A stretch of 64,000 nucleotides of DNA, taken from assembly GCA_039683515.1 (NCBI GenBank), contig JBDKRG010000016.1, positions 62,001-126,000 on the forward strand, in the 5' to 3' direction. The notes under the pieces are model-generated. The model worked only from the letters and a program-made list of their open reading frames with translations, made no database searches and had not been told where the DNA came from. Shown here piece by piece: positions 56,993-64,000 of this stretch; positions within the stretch are counted from its first letter, which is position 1; every line of letters starts with the position of its first letter. Origin of the DNA: JAJFUE01 sp039683515 (GTDB lineage Bacteria; Sumerlaeota; Sumerlaeia; MVZB01). The translations under genes and the position numbers were made by a program.

Positions 56993-58735
56993 TTACCTCC
57001 AGAAGTAATGCCACGTGTACGTCATCGTCCGCGTCGCGCCGGGGGCCAGATCGAACGTCCACCGCGCGCGCATGACCGGGTTGATGTGCGCGTCCCAAAT
57101 CCACGGCGGCATCTGGCCGAGCCAGTTGGAGAGCCCGCCCTCATCGAGGAACGTCTCGTAGTCGAACAGGTTCGAGGCGAGTTGCTGGCCGTCGCCGCCC
57201 ACCTTGTCGAGCGTGCCGAACACGTACCGCACCACCTCCACGCGCGCCGATTCCGTCCGACGATTGGTGATCGAAAGCTTCCCGTCCGAGTCGATCCGCA
57301 TGTATTCGGCCGTGTCGATTTTGAGCGCGTTGTATTGGCGTTTCGTTTCGGCGTCGGACTGCGTGACCGGCAGCTCGAGCGCCTGCGTGACGGCCAGGTC
57401 CACCTTCGATCCGACCGGCGTATAGGTCATCATCGACTGCGCCAGGACGCGCTCGCCGTTCATGAGCAGCGCCGGGGCGGTGGTCAGCGGGTACTTCCCC
57501 GCGTTTGCGAGCCGGATCTTGTGCATGGCCTTGGGCCGGCCCTGCAGCCGCGCCAGTTCGCGCGCGTTCTGAGTGTCATAGTTGCTGAACATCGCGAACG
57601 ACGGCGCGAACGGGATCTCGACCGTGTAGACGTCGCTGTAGGCGAGTTCATAATCGGCCACCGGCGCCACGAGCCGCTCGCCTTTTTTGAGCGTGACGTG
57701 CTCGAGCGTGAACAGGAACAGGTCCTCGTTGCGGCCGGCGGCGAGTTCCGGCCCGAGCTCGAGCGGCGCCGAGGGCTCGGGCTCCGGCTGGACCATTTGC
57801 GCGACGGCCGTGTTCGAGAACTGAGTGGCGATCGCGTTGCTGATGTTCATTTGCGCCATCCGCGGCATGCTGCGCGCCATGCTCGCGACGGTCGCCTGCA
57901 GCGAAATGGGGTCGAGCGTGTCGGCGAACTTGAACGCGGGCACGCCGACCACCAGGCGCACGGTGACGTCGTTCATGTCGGCGAGCTCGTTGATCAGCGT
58001 CGCCTCGAGCTCCACGCGGGCCTTGCCCTCCCCGTCGAGCTTCACCCGATAATTGGGGATCCAGCGCATCCCTTCCTGGATATACGCCAGCCCGACCCTG
58101 GCCTCGGCCTGCGGCTTGCCCGGCCAGTCGAGCCGCAGCGTCATCCGGTTGCGCATTTCCTCGTGCGTCGTTTTCGGCGCCGGCTCCTGCGCGAACGTGA
58201 TGTCGCGGATCTGCGAGATCGGCATCGACCTAAACCCCTTGTCGGTGCGCAGCATCACGATCTCGCCCTTGCGCGCGGGCTGCTCGGCCGCCCCCGGCGC
58301 CGACGTCGCGAGCAGCTCCTCGCTGCTGATCTTCGGGATGCCGACAATCGCGGCTTCGTAAGGTTGCGCCTTCTCGCCCGTCTCGGTGACGATCACCTGC
58401 TTGCCCGGATTGGCCTCGATCAGCTCGCGGACGCTGAGCGCCGTCCGCTCGATCGACGCCAGCTTGCGTGCGGCGGTCACCGCCTGGAGCTTCACGCGGT
58501 CGTCGGCGCTGTAGGGCCAGAACGTGCCGACGAGCGGCTTGGGGAGGTAATCCATCACCACGTTGCCGTCGGCCTCGACCGGCATCGTCCCCTCGTGCAT
58601 CACGAACGCGTGGCCGTCCTTGAACACAGTGACCTCGCGCACGGGGATCGACTTGCAAACGGCCGGCGCGCCGTCCGCCGCGCGCGCAACGCCGGCCGCA
58701 ATCAGAATCATCATGACCATCCAGCGAAATTTCAT
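56993..58735 (-). CDS. DUF4139-domain secreted protein
   Basis: A 580-residue exported protein. The signal peptide ends near ARA-AD (residue 20). The N-terminal part (IPVREVTVFKDGHAFVMHEGTMPVEADGNVVMDYLPKPLVGTFWPYS in outline) and the C-terminal beta-sandwich domain (RWIPNYRVKLDGEGKARVELEATLINELADMNDVTVRLVVGVP; YELAYSDVYTVEIPFAPSFAMF) match the DUF4139 layout. Function unknown; proteins of this type are found in the envelope. The start at 58735 has AAAGGAG eight bases upstream. It is divergently arranged with the first DUF4349 gene, sharing a ~200-base promoter region. Confidence 0.78.
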   Translation of the reverse strand: MKFRWMVMMILIAAGVARAADGAPAVCKSIPVREVTVFKDGHAFVMHEGTMPVEADGNVVMDYLPKPLVGTFWPYSADDRVKLQAVTAARKLASIERTALSVRELIEANPGKQVIVTETGEKAQPYEAAIVGIPKISSEELLATSAPGAAEQPARKGEIVMLRTDKGFRSMPISQIRDITFAQEPAPKTTHEEMRNRMTLRLDWPGKPQAEARVGLAYIQEGMRWIPNYRVKLDGEGKARVELEATLINELADMNDVTVRLVVGVPAFKFADTLDPISLQATVASMARSMPRMAQMNISNAIATQFSNTAVAQMVQPEPEPSAPLELGPELAAGRNEDLFLFTLEHVTLKKGERLVAPVADYELAYSDVYTVEIPFAPSFAMFSNYDTQNARELARLQGRPKAMHKIRLANAGKYPLTTAPALLMNGERVLAQSMMTYTPVGSKVDLAVTQALELPVTQSDAETKRQYNALKIDTAEYMRIDSDGKLSITNRRTESARVEVVRYVFGTLDKVGGDGQQLASNLFDYETFLDEGGLSNWLGQMPPWIWDAHINPVMRARWTFDLAPGATRTMTYTWHYFWR

Positions 58736-58935
58736 GGCGCTCGCTCCTTTGGGCAAATTGCATCGGTATCCCTGGCGCCGCGAGTCTAAACCGGCAGGGC
58801 AGTCCCATTGGTCAGATTCCAGTAAAAGTTTGTCAGAAATTCGTAAATAGTCGCGCTCCACGCCGGGCAAACCTAATCAAATTGCCGAAGTCTTGTCTGT
58901 TAGTTACGCATGAACTTTGAACGAGGAGTCAATTC

Positions 58936-60267
58936 ATGGGCGCAATCAGGTGTGCAATGAATCGGGTAATCGTGATTGGATGCATTTGCCTTTTGTCCGC
59001 AGGCTGCTCAAGTCTTCCGAAAGAGCATCATTGGCAATCCTGGGGGAAAAGTCCTGCGGCGAACGGCTATACCAAGGGCAACCAAGTATTGCCGCCGCCA
59101 CCGGTGGCCGAGGGCAGACCTGCTGAGCCGGCATCGTTCGCTCGCGCAGTTTCCGCCGGCGTCACGGGTTCCGTCCCCACGCCGCCGATCCAGACCGCCG
59201 CGCCGGAGCGCAAGGTGATCTACACCGCCGCGCTCGGCCTTCAGGTCGCCAATCGCGATCAGGCGCTCGACCAGATCAACGGCCTCATCCGCCGCCTGGG
59301 CGGTTTCGTCCAGCACGCGAGTCTTGAAACCGTCACGTTCCGCGTCGCGCCGGACAAGTTCGAGGAGGCGCTCAAGTCGCTGGCCGGCATGGGCCAGGTC
59401 CTCAACCGCGAGATCTCCAGCGACGACGTCACCGATCAATACGTCGATTTCGAAGTCCGCATCAAGACCGCCGAGGAAAGCCGCGACCGCCTGCGCGCGC
59501 TCCTTGCCAAGGCCGCCAAAACCGAGGACCTGCTCAAGATCGAAACCGACATCCGACGCCTGACCGAGGAGATCGAGCGGATGAAGGGCCAGCTGCGCGT
59601 CCTTGCCAACCAGGTCGACCTGGCGACGATCACGGTCAACCTCAGCGAGCGCCCCGTCGTCAAGACGACCGGCCCGCGCCGGCTCGCCAGCAACCGGTTC
59701 GAGTGGATCGACTGGATCGGCGTCGACCGGCTGCAGGGCGAGGTTTACGGCGCCAAGCTCTCCGGAACGCCGCTCCCGTCGCGGATGCTCGTCGGCCCTG
59801 GCTACCGGCTCGAGGTCCCGGACGGTTTCGTCCCGCTCTGGTTCAGCTCCGACCGCCTGATCGCCACCACGCCCGAGGACTTCCGCATGCGCCTCTTGAT
59901 GGTCGAGGCGCGCCAGGCGGCCTCGCTCGATTTCTGGGCCGAGACGATCAAGACCGAGCTCGTCCAGCGCCGCGGCTACCAGGTCACCGAGGCCGGCGAA
60001 GCAAAGCTCGACGACGCCGCGCTCGAAGGCCGCCACCTGCGCGCGTCCGTCAACTCCGGCGGCGAGGCGTGGGAATACGACCTGTGGGTCGTGCGCCGGC
60101 GCGCCATGCCGGGCCGCATCGCCGTGATCGAATACGCGACCGTCGGCGGCAAGGACGACCCGCGCCGCGCAAAAGTGATGGATTCGATCGGCAACCTCGA
60201 GCTGCGCCCGTCATTATGGAAGGCCCCGTTCACGCAAGGCTGCTTCGCCGTCCATCGGCTGTTCTGA
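58936..60267 (+). CDS. DUF4349-domain lipoprotein
   Basis: A 443-residue lipoprotein (lipobox LSAGC, Cys near 24; ATG 58936 with GAGGAG seven bases upstream). The DUF4349 domain spans about 90-240: RKVIYTAALGLQVANRDQALDQINGLIRRLGGFVQHAS, a beta-alpha part, a coiled-coil insert (EDLLKIETDIRRLTEEIERMKGQLRVL), and ATITVNLSER. A C-terminal domain of ~180 residues (FVPLWFSSDRLIATTPEDFRMRLLMVEARQAA...RRRAMPGRIAVIEYATVGG) is shared with the next gene and is not part of the standard family. No TM anchor replaces the lipid. An intrinsic terminator follows. Function unknown. Confidence 0.8.
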   Translation: MGAIRCAMNRVIVIGCICLLSAGCSSLPKEHHWQSWGKSPAANGYTKGNQVLPPPPVAEGRPAEPASFARAVSAGVTGSVPTPPIQTAAPERKVIYTAALGLQVANRDQALDQINGLIRRLGGFVQHASLETVTFRVAPDKFEEALKSLAGMGQVLNREISSDDVTDQYVDFEVRIKTAEESRDRLRALLAKAAKTEDLLKIETDIRRLTEEIERMKGQLRVLANQVDLATITVNLSERPVVKTTGPRRLASNRFEWIDWIGVDRLQGEVYGAKLSGTPLPSRMLVGPGYRLEVPDGFVPLWFSSDRLIATTPEDFRMRLLMVEARQAASLDFWAETIKTELVQRRGYQVTEAGEAKLDDAALEGRHLRASVNSGGEAWEYDLWVVRRRAMPGRIAVIEYATVGGKDDPRRAKVMDSIGNLELRPSLWKAPFTQGCFAVHRLF

Positions 60268-60279
60268 TGATCACGGATT

Positions 60280-60319
60280 GACGCCGGCAGGGTTGATTCC
60301 CGCCGGCGTCTTTTATTTT
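60280..60319 (+). terminator. Intrinsic terminator between the DUF4349 genes
   Basis: GACGCCGGC (60280-60288) with GCCGGCGTC (60302-60310), inner GGG/CCC pairs, then TTTTATTTT (60311-60319). Confidence 0.9.
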
Positions 60320-60395
60320 CCGGCGAACCTTTTTGGTTTTGCTTCGGTCTATGTTCTCAGCGGTTGTTCAAAACTGATTGCGGAGGAGAGACGCC

Positions 60396-61895
60396 ATGCG
60401 TTTTACAAGGTACTTTGCCCGCCCGGCCGCCGACAAGCGCGGCGGCGTGTCGAAACGACGGCTCATCGTGCTTCTCGGGATGCTCTGCGTGGTGGTCGCC
60501 GTGGCCGCCGTCAGCGTCTGGCGTGACGACCGCCCCGCATCATTCTCGATGGTTGATGCATCCATGGCGCCCCCACCCCCGCAGGAACAAAAGAATTTTG
60601 TCGTTTATGGCGGGGACATATACTCGGACGGACCCTCCAAGGGCGCCCGCGCGCCCGCCGCGGAGCCTGTCGCCGGCGCCGCCACAGGTGAAGGGAGGTT
60701 CGTGTGGAAAGGCCCCATCGATCTGAATGCAAAGGTTACGGACGAAAGCGCATCCGTTGCCGCCGCCGCCCAACCTGCCGCCACGGCCGCCGCGCCGGCC
60801 CCGCCGATCATCCCCGCCGCCACCGACCGCAAGGTCATCTACAACGCCAACATGGTCCTTCAGGTCGCCAACCGCGACGGCGCGCTCGACCAGATTCACG
60901 GCACGATCCGGCGGCTCGGTGGCTTCGTCCAGCACGCCACGCTCGAGGCCGTCACGTTCCGCGTCGCCCCGGAGAAATTCGAGGAGGCGCTCAAGTCGCT
61001 CGCCGGCATGGGCCAGGTCCTCAGCCGCGAGATCTCCAGCCAGGACGTGACCGACCAATACGTCGACTACGAGATCCGCATCAAGTCGGCCGAGGCGAGT
61101 CTCGACCGGCTGCGCGCGCTCCTGGCCAAGGCCGAAAAGACCGAGGACCTGCTCAAGATCGAATCCGACATCCGTCGCCTGACCGAGGAGATCGAGCGGA
61201 TGAAGGGCCAGCTGCGCGTCCTCGCCAACCAGGTTTCGTGGGCGACGATCACCGTCGGCCTCCAGGTCCGGGCGATCGCCCAGCAGCCGACCGGCTCCAC
61301 GCGGCTCGCGCGCGACCGCTTCGCGTGGATCCAGCAGGTCGGGATCGAGCGCGTGCAGGACGCCGTGCCGGCCAACGCGCGCGTCACCGGGACGTCGCGC
61401 CTGCCGCGGTGGCTCGTCGGCCCGAAATTCAGCTTCAGCGTGCCGTCCGGCTTCGTGCCGATCTGGTTCACCGGCGACATCCTGCTGACGACGACCCCCG
61501 AGGACTACCGGATGCGCCTCTTGATGGTCGACTCCCGCCAGGGCGCCGAGATGGACTTCTGGATGCAGACGCTCAAGGCCGAGCTCGGCCAGCGCCGCGG
61601 CTACAAGATCGCCGAGATCGCCGAGGCGGCGCTGAGCGACAAGGCGCTCGAAGGCCGCCACCTGCGCGCGACGATCAACCAGGGCGGCGAGGAGTGGGAA
61701 TACGACCTGTGGCTCGTCCGCCGGCGCGCCATGCCCGAGCGGATGGCCGTGATCGAGAACGCCTGCGTCGCCGGCCAGGACGGCGGCAACCGCGACAAGA
61801 TCGCCCAGTCGGTCGCCGCGATGCAGCTGCGCCCGTCGCTGTGGAAAGCCCCGTTCACGCAGGGGATCCTCGCGGTGCACAAGTGGTTCAAGTGA
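60396..61895 (+). CDS. DUF4349-domain protein, TM-anchored paralogue
   Basis: A 499-residue paralogue of the preceding gene. Instead of a lipobox it has a basic N-terminus and one membrane segment (about 25-43, LIVLLGMLCVVVAVAAVSV), then a Pro/Ala linker. The DUF4349 domain (about 145-300) and the extra C-terminal domain are closely similar to those of 58936-60267, including the shared coiled coil and the ending LRPSLWKAPFTQG. The two probably arose by duplication and now sit in different membranes. ATG 60396 has GGAGGAG eight bases upstream. It has its own transcript because a terminator precedes it. Confidence 0.8.
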   Translation: MRFTRYFARPAADKRGGVSKRRLIVLLGMLCVVVAVAAVSVWRDDRPASFSMVDASMAPPPPQEQKNFVVYGGDIYSDGPSKGARAPAAEPVAGAATGEGRFVWKGPIDLNAKVTDESASVAAAAQPAATAAAPAPPIIPAATDRKVIYNANMVLQVANRDGALDQIHGTIRRLGGFVQHATLEAVTFRVAPEKFEEALKSLAGMGQVLSREISSQDVTDQYVDYEIRIKSAEASLDRLRALLAKAEKTEDLLKIESDIRRLTEEIERMKGQLRVLANQVSWATITVGLQVRAIAQQPTGSTRLARDRFAWIQQVGIERVQDAVPANARVTGTSRLPRWLVGPKFSFSVPSGFVPIWFTGDILLTTTPEDYRMRLLMVDSRQGAEMDFWMQTLKAELGQRRGYKIAEIAEAALSDKALEGRHLRATINQGGEEWEYDLWLVRRRAMPERMAVIENACVAGQDGGNRDKIAQSVAAMQLRPSLWKAPFTQGILAVHKWFK

Positions 61896-61903
61896 GGAGC
61901 CGC

Positions 61904-61938
61904 CCTGCAAATCGAAAGTTCAACTTGCGATTTGCAGG
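61904..61938. terminator. Hairpin between convergent genes
   Basis: CCTGCAAATCG (61904-61914) with CGATTTGCAGG (61928-61938) and an inner AAGT/ACTT pair. It lies between the DUF4349 paralogue and the glycosyltransferase gene. No T-tract. Confidence 0.6.
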
Positions 61939-61946
61939 CAACCGGA

Positions 61947-63137
61947 TCATGGCAGCAGGCTCTTGTAGACGCTCTCGACCCCGGCGACCATCCGCTCGAA
62001 CGCGAACCGGGCCAGGGCGTCCTCGCGCAGGCCGGCGCGGGCGGCCGCAAGGCGCGCCGGGTCGGCCAGAAGCGGCTTGAGTGCCCCGGCCAGGGACTCG
62101 GCCGTCGGCTCGGCCAGCCAGCCGCGCTCGCCGATGACTTCCGGGATCGCCCCGCGCCGCGTGGCCACGACCGGGGTGTCGGCCAGCAGCGCCTCGAGCC
62201 CGGCCAGCCCGAACGCCGGGTGCGTCCGCTCCGGCCAGACGAACAGGTCGGCCCCGGCCAGCATCGCGAGCTTGTCGGCCTGGCTGACCCGGCCGGCGAG
62301 CCTCACGCGGCCGCCCAGCCCGAGCCGCCCGATCGCGCGCTCGATCGCCGGCCGCCAGCTTCCCTCGCCGGCGATCGTGTAATGCCATTTGAACTCGCGC
62401 AGTCCGGCCAGCGCCTCGAGCGCCAGCTCGTGGCCCTTGGCCCACTCGAGCCGGCCGATCGTCAGGAGCTGAACCCCCCGCCAGCCGAGCCGCTCGCGCG
62501 AGGCGGCCCGGTCCGGGTAGTCGCCGGCCTCGCGGACGGCCAGCGGGACGAGCCGGGTCTTGGCGAGGCACTCGGGGGCGATCCGCTCCAGCTCGCCGCG
62601 GCTGAACGCCGAGTCGATCAGGATCGCGTCGGCGCGCCCGAGCGCCCGCCGCCAGGCCGGCGCGAACAGGAACCGGCGGCCGTAGCGCGCCCACGCCCGT
62701 GCGCGGCCGCCCGGCCCGAGCGTCCGGTAGACGTCCGGGTGCATCGGCGTCTCGCTGGTGATCGTCCCGTGAACGCTGAGCACGATCGGCGGCGCCGGCC
62801 GCGGCGCGCGCCACAGCCCGAGCCCGAACTCCTGGGCATGGATGACGTCAAACCGCTCTTTCGTCAGCAACTTTTCGATGATATGGCCGATCCCGAGCAT
62901 ATAGCCGAGGCTGTAGCGCCGCGGCGCGGCACAAGAGGCCGGATGAACATTGATGCCAAAGTCGCGATAGCGGTCGAATTCGTCAGCGCCAAGCGGCGCG
63001 GCAAGGAGGTCAACCCCCCAGCCGGCCGCGGCCAGGCCGATGGCGAGATCCTCGACATGGCGCTCGAGCCCCCCGGCCCAGTGCGCCGGAAGCGCCCGGT
63101 TGACCAACAGAACGCGGCCTTTGACGTCGGAACTCAT
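61947..63137 (-). CDS. GT4-family glycosyltransferase
   Basis: A 396-residue GT-B retaining glycosyltransferase. The N-terminal acceptor domain has VNRALPAHWAGGLERHVEDLAIGLAAAG (Gly-rich loop) and FDVIHAQEFGLGLW. The C-terminal donor domain has LLTIGRLEWAKGHELALEAL, TIAGEGSWRPAIERAI and the GT4 E-x7-E region HPAFGLAGLEALLADTPVVATRRGAIPEVI. It uses an activated nucleotide sugar to extend a glycan, probably envelope polysaccharide; donor and acceptor are not readable. It is divergent from the MshEN-type gene. The start at 63137 lacks a strong Shine-Dalgarno. Confidence 0.92.
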   Translation of the reverse strand: MSSDVKGRVLLVNRALPAHWAGGLERHVEDLAIGLAAAGWGVDLLAAPLGADEFDRYRDFGINVHPASCAAPRRYSLGYMLGIGHIIEKLLTKERFDVIHAQEFGLGLWRAPRPAPPIVLSVHGTITSETPMHPDVYRTLGPGGRARAWARYGRRFLFAPAWRRALGRADAILIDSAFSRGELERIAPECLAKTRLVPLAVREAGDYPDRAASRERLGWRGVQLLTIGRLEWAKGHELALEALAGLREFKWHYTIAGEGSWRPAIERAIGRLGLGGRVRLAGRVSQADKLAMLAGADLFVWPERTHPAFGLAGLEALLADTPVVATRRGAIPEVIGERGWLAEPTAESLAGALKPLLADPARLAAARAGLREDALARFAFERMVAGVESVYKSLLP

Positions 63138-63203
63138 GCGAACCAGCCTATATTCGTACGAAGCTTAGGCGCAAGCTTAACAAATTTGCCATTTGCCCTT
63201 CAT

Positions 63204-63238
63204 TTTTACTTGACTTCAGAGTCCTAAAACGCAAGATT
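63204..63238 (+). promoter_or_regulatory. Possible promoter of the MshEN-type gene
   Basis: TTTTACTTGACT (63204-63215) with -35 TTGACT, 17-base spacer and a poor -10 (AAGATT, 63233-63238). The TTTTACTTGAC word is also found before the secretin gene at 17029-17039. Confidence 0.35.
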
Positions 63239-63323
63239 TGGTTCAAATCATCTTGAATCAGTCCGCCGCGAGAGGTTTTTCTTCCGTTTTCGAGGCCTTA
63301 GCATCATCAAAGGGAGTCGGCAG

Positions 63324-64000
63324 TGAAGCTCATGGCCGAGGCTATCCAAGACTTGGGCGAATTGTTGTTGCGCGAGCAGGTGCTGGATGCGGAAACCCTG
63401 CACAATGCCCGCGAGGAGCAGGAACGTACCGGGCTCTCGCTGGGCCGCGTCCTGATCGATCGCGGCCTGATGCAGGAGCACGAGAAGAACTTTCTGCTGC
63501 AGAAATTCTTCGGGTTCGACCTGATCAGCCTGCGCAACACCCAGTTTGACCCGACCATATTGAACCGGATTCCGCTGGCGTTCGCCCAGAAGCACCACGT
63601 TGTCGCAATCGGCGAGCTCAGCGACGGCGCGTTGATCGTCGCGATGGAGGACCCCTCCGACCAGCTGCTGATCAAGCTGCTCGAGGACCGGCTGGGCCGG
63701 TCGCTCAAGCCGGTGCTGGCGCGGCGCGACGACCTGCTGCGGGCGTTCAAGTATTACAAGGACATGCCCGCCCAGCCCGCCGGCGAAGCGGAGGAAGTCG
63801 AGGAGGCCGCGGCCGTCGGCGGCACGAGCAAGCTGGCCCAGGGGCTGATCGCGCTGATCATGATCCTGCCGATCCTGCTGCTCCTGCTCGCGATCAAGAT
63901 CGATCTCGGACATTTCGGCAGCCTGCTCAACCAACTCATCTATCAGGACAAGATCGTCACGACGAACGACCTGTGCGTGTATATCGGGCTTGGGTGGATG
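63324..64000 (+). CDS. Membrane protein with GspE/MshE N-terminal (MshEN) domain (3' end outside window)
   Basis: The first 225 residues of a protein starting with GTG at 63324 (GGGAG six to eight bases upstream). Residues ~8-150 are a T2SS/T4P MshEN domain: LGELLLREQVLDAETLHNAREEQERTGLSLGRVLIDRGLMQEHEKNFLLQKFFGFDLISLRN in outline, then FDPTILNRIPLAFAQKHHVVAIGE and LIVAMEDPSD. MshEN domains of this sort can bind cyclic di-GMP in ATPases such as MshE. Here the domain is followed by an acidic linker and a membrane segment (LIALIMILPILLLLLAI), not by a P-loop ATPase, at least within the window. What follows is unknown. Confidence 0.8.

Overview
The window is GC-rich chromosomal DNA (mostly high-GC codons, Shine-Dalgarno starts) from a Gram-negative-type bacterium: it encodes a secretin, lipoproteins with clean lipoboxes, and type IV pilus alignment proteins. 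The spacers are full of simple and palindromic repeats (strings of the CTCGTGCTCGTAATCG, CAGAGACACAGAG, AATGCGGAATG and CCGATTGCGGATT types, plus GGCTTCAGCCGG-type palindromes) of the sort I associate with Planctomycetota and nearby lineages such as Hydrogenedentota or Sumerlaeota. This phylum-level placement is an inference; no rRNA is present. No tRNA, rRNA, CRISPR array or complete insertion sequence was found.

Layout. 1-6521 (all minus strand): an arsenic island of two adjacent operons, each headed by its own ArsR. The upstream operon is arsR2-arsC-C_GCAxxG_C_C protein-arsM (reduction and methylation). The downstream one is arsR1-Cys-rich thioredoxin-like membrane protein-CcdA/ArsG-like membrane protein-ArsD fused to an AhpD-like domain-ArsA (chaperone and ATPase, leaving the window at base 1). 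6646-13927: a ceramidase-like secreted enzyme, a repeat-invaded unknown protein, a sugar nucleotidyltransferase, a receiver-only regulator, envelope proteins and an RpoD-like sigma factor. 14387-21039: a compact type IV pilus/secretin block (PilM-PilN fusion, a one-TM linker protein, a TPR-secretin). 21326-27599: polA-coaE-rho and aroQ with a very long RGG/Ala-Pro tail. 27838-33477: an alpha-2-macroglobulin lipoprotein. 33544-41396: lipid genes (VTT/YqaA-like, a ynbA-like CDP-alcohol transferase with cdsA and plsC, a second CDP-alcohol transferase), a DUF4932 zincin with Ig-like domains, a very short RNA gene and a RAYT transposase with its REP sequences. 41786-46398: a signalling cluster (membrane-anchored receiver protein, DUF4388/PATAN protein, PAS-histidine kinase-receiver hybrid). 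46600-53821: der, a small lipoprotein, a spermidine-synthase-like membrane protein, pgpH and phoH. 53956-54461: YefM-YoeB toxin-antitoxin. 54486-63137: a GT-C-like membrane protein, DUF4139, two DUF4349 paralogues and a GT4 glycosyltransferase. 63324-end: a membrane protein with a GspE/MshE N-terminal domain, cut by the window edge.

How the genes work together. In the arsenic island, ArsC reduces arsenate, ArsM methylates arsenite, and ArsD/ArsA shuttle and energise arsenite export. The intervening thiol-type membrane proteins and the AhpD-like CxxC domain suggest a redox-linked variant; the transporter is presumably just outside the window. Two pilus-related loci lie in the window, and the DUF4388 and receiver proteins may be part of their control (inference).

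The strongest candidate for something undescribed is the minute transcription unit at 39713-39931 (minus strand). It has a near-consensus promoter, a leader that starts almost directly with a 16-nt match to the 3' end of 16S rRNA, a 12-codon reading frame, and about 120 nt of structured RNA ending in a 13-bp hairpin. Other notable items are the ArsD-AhpD fusion, an atypical-codon patch inside polA, and repeats inserted in frame in coding genes.
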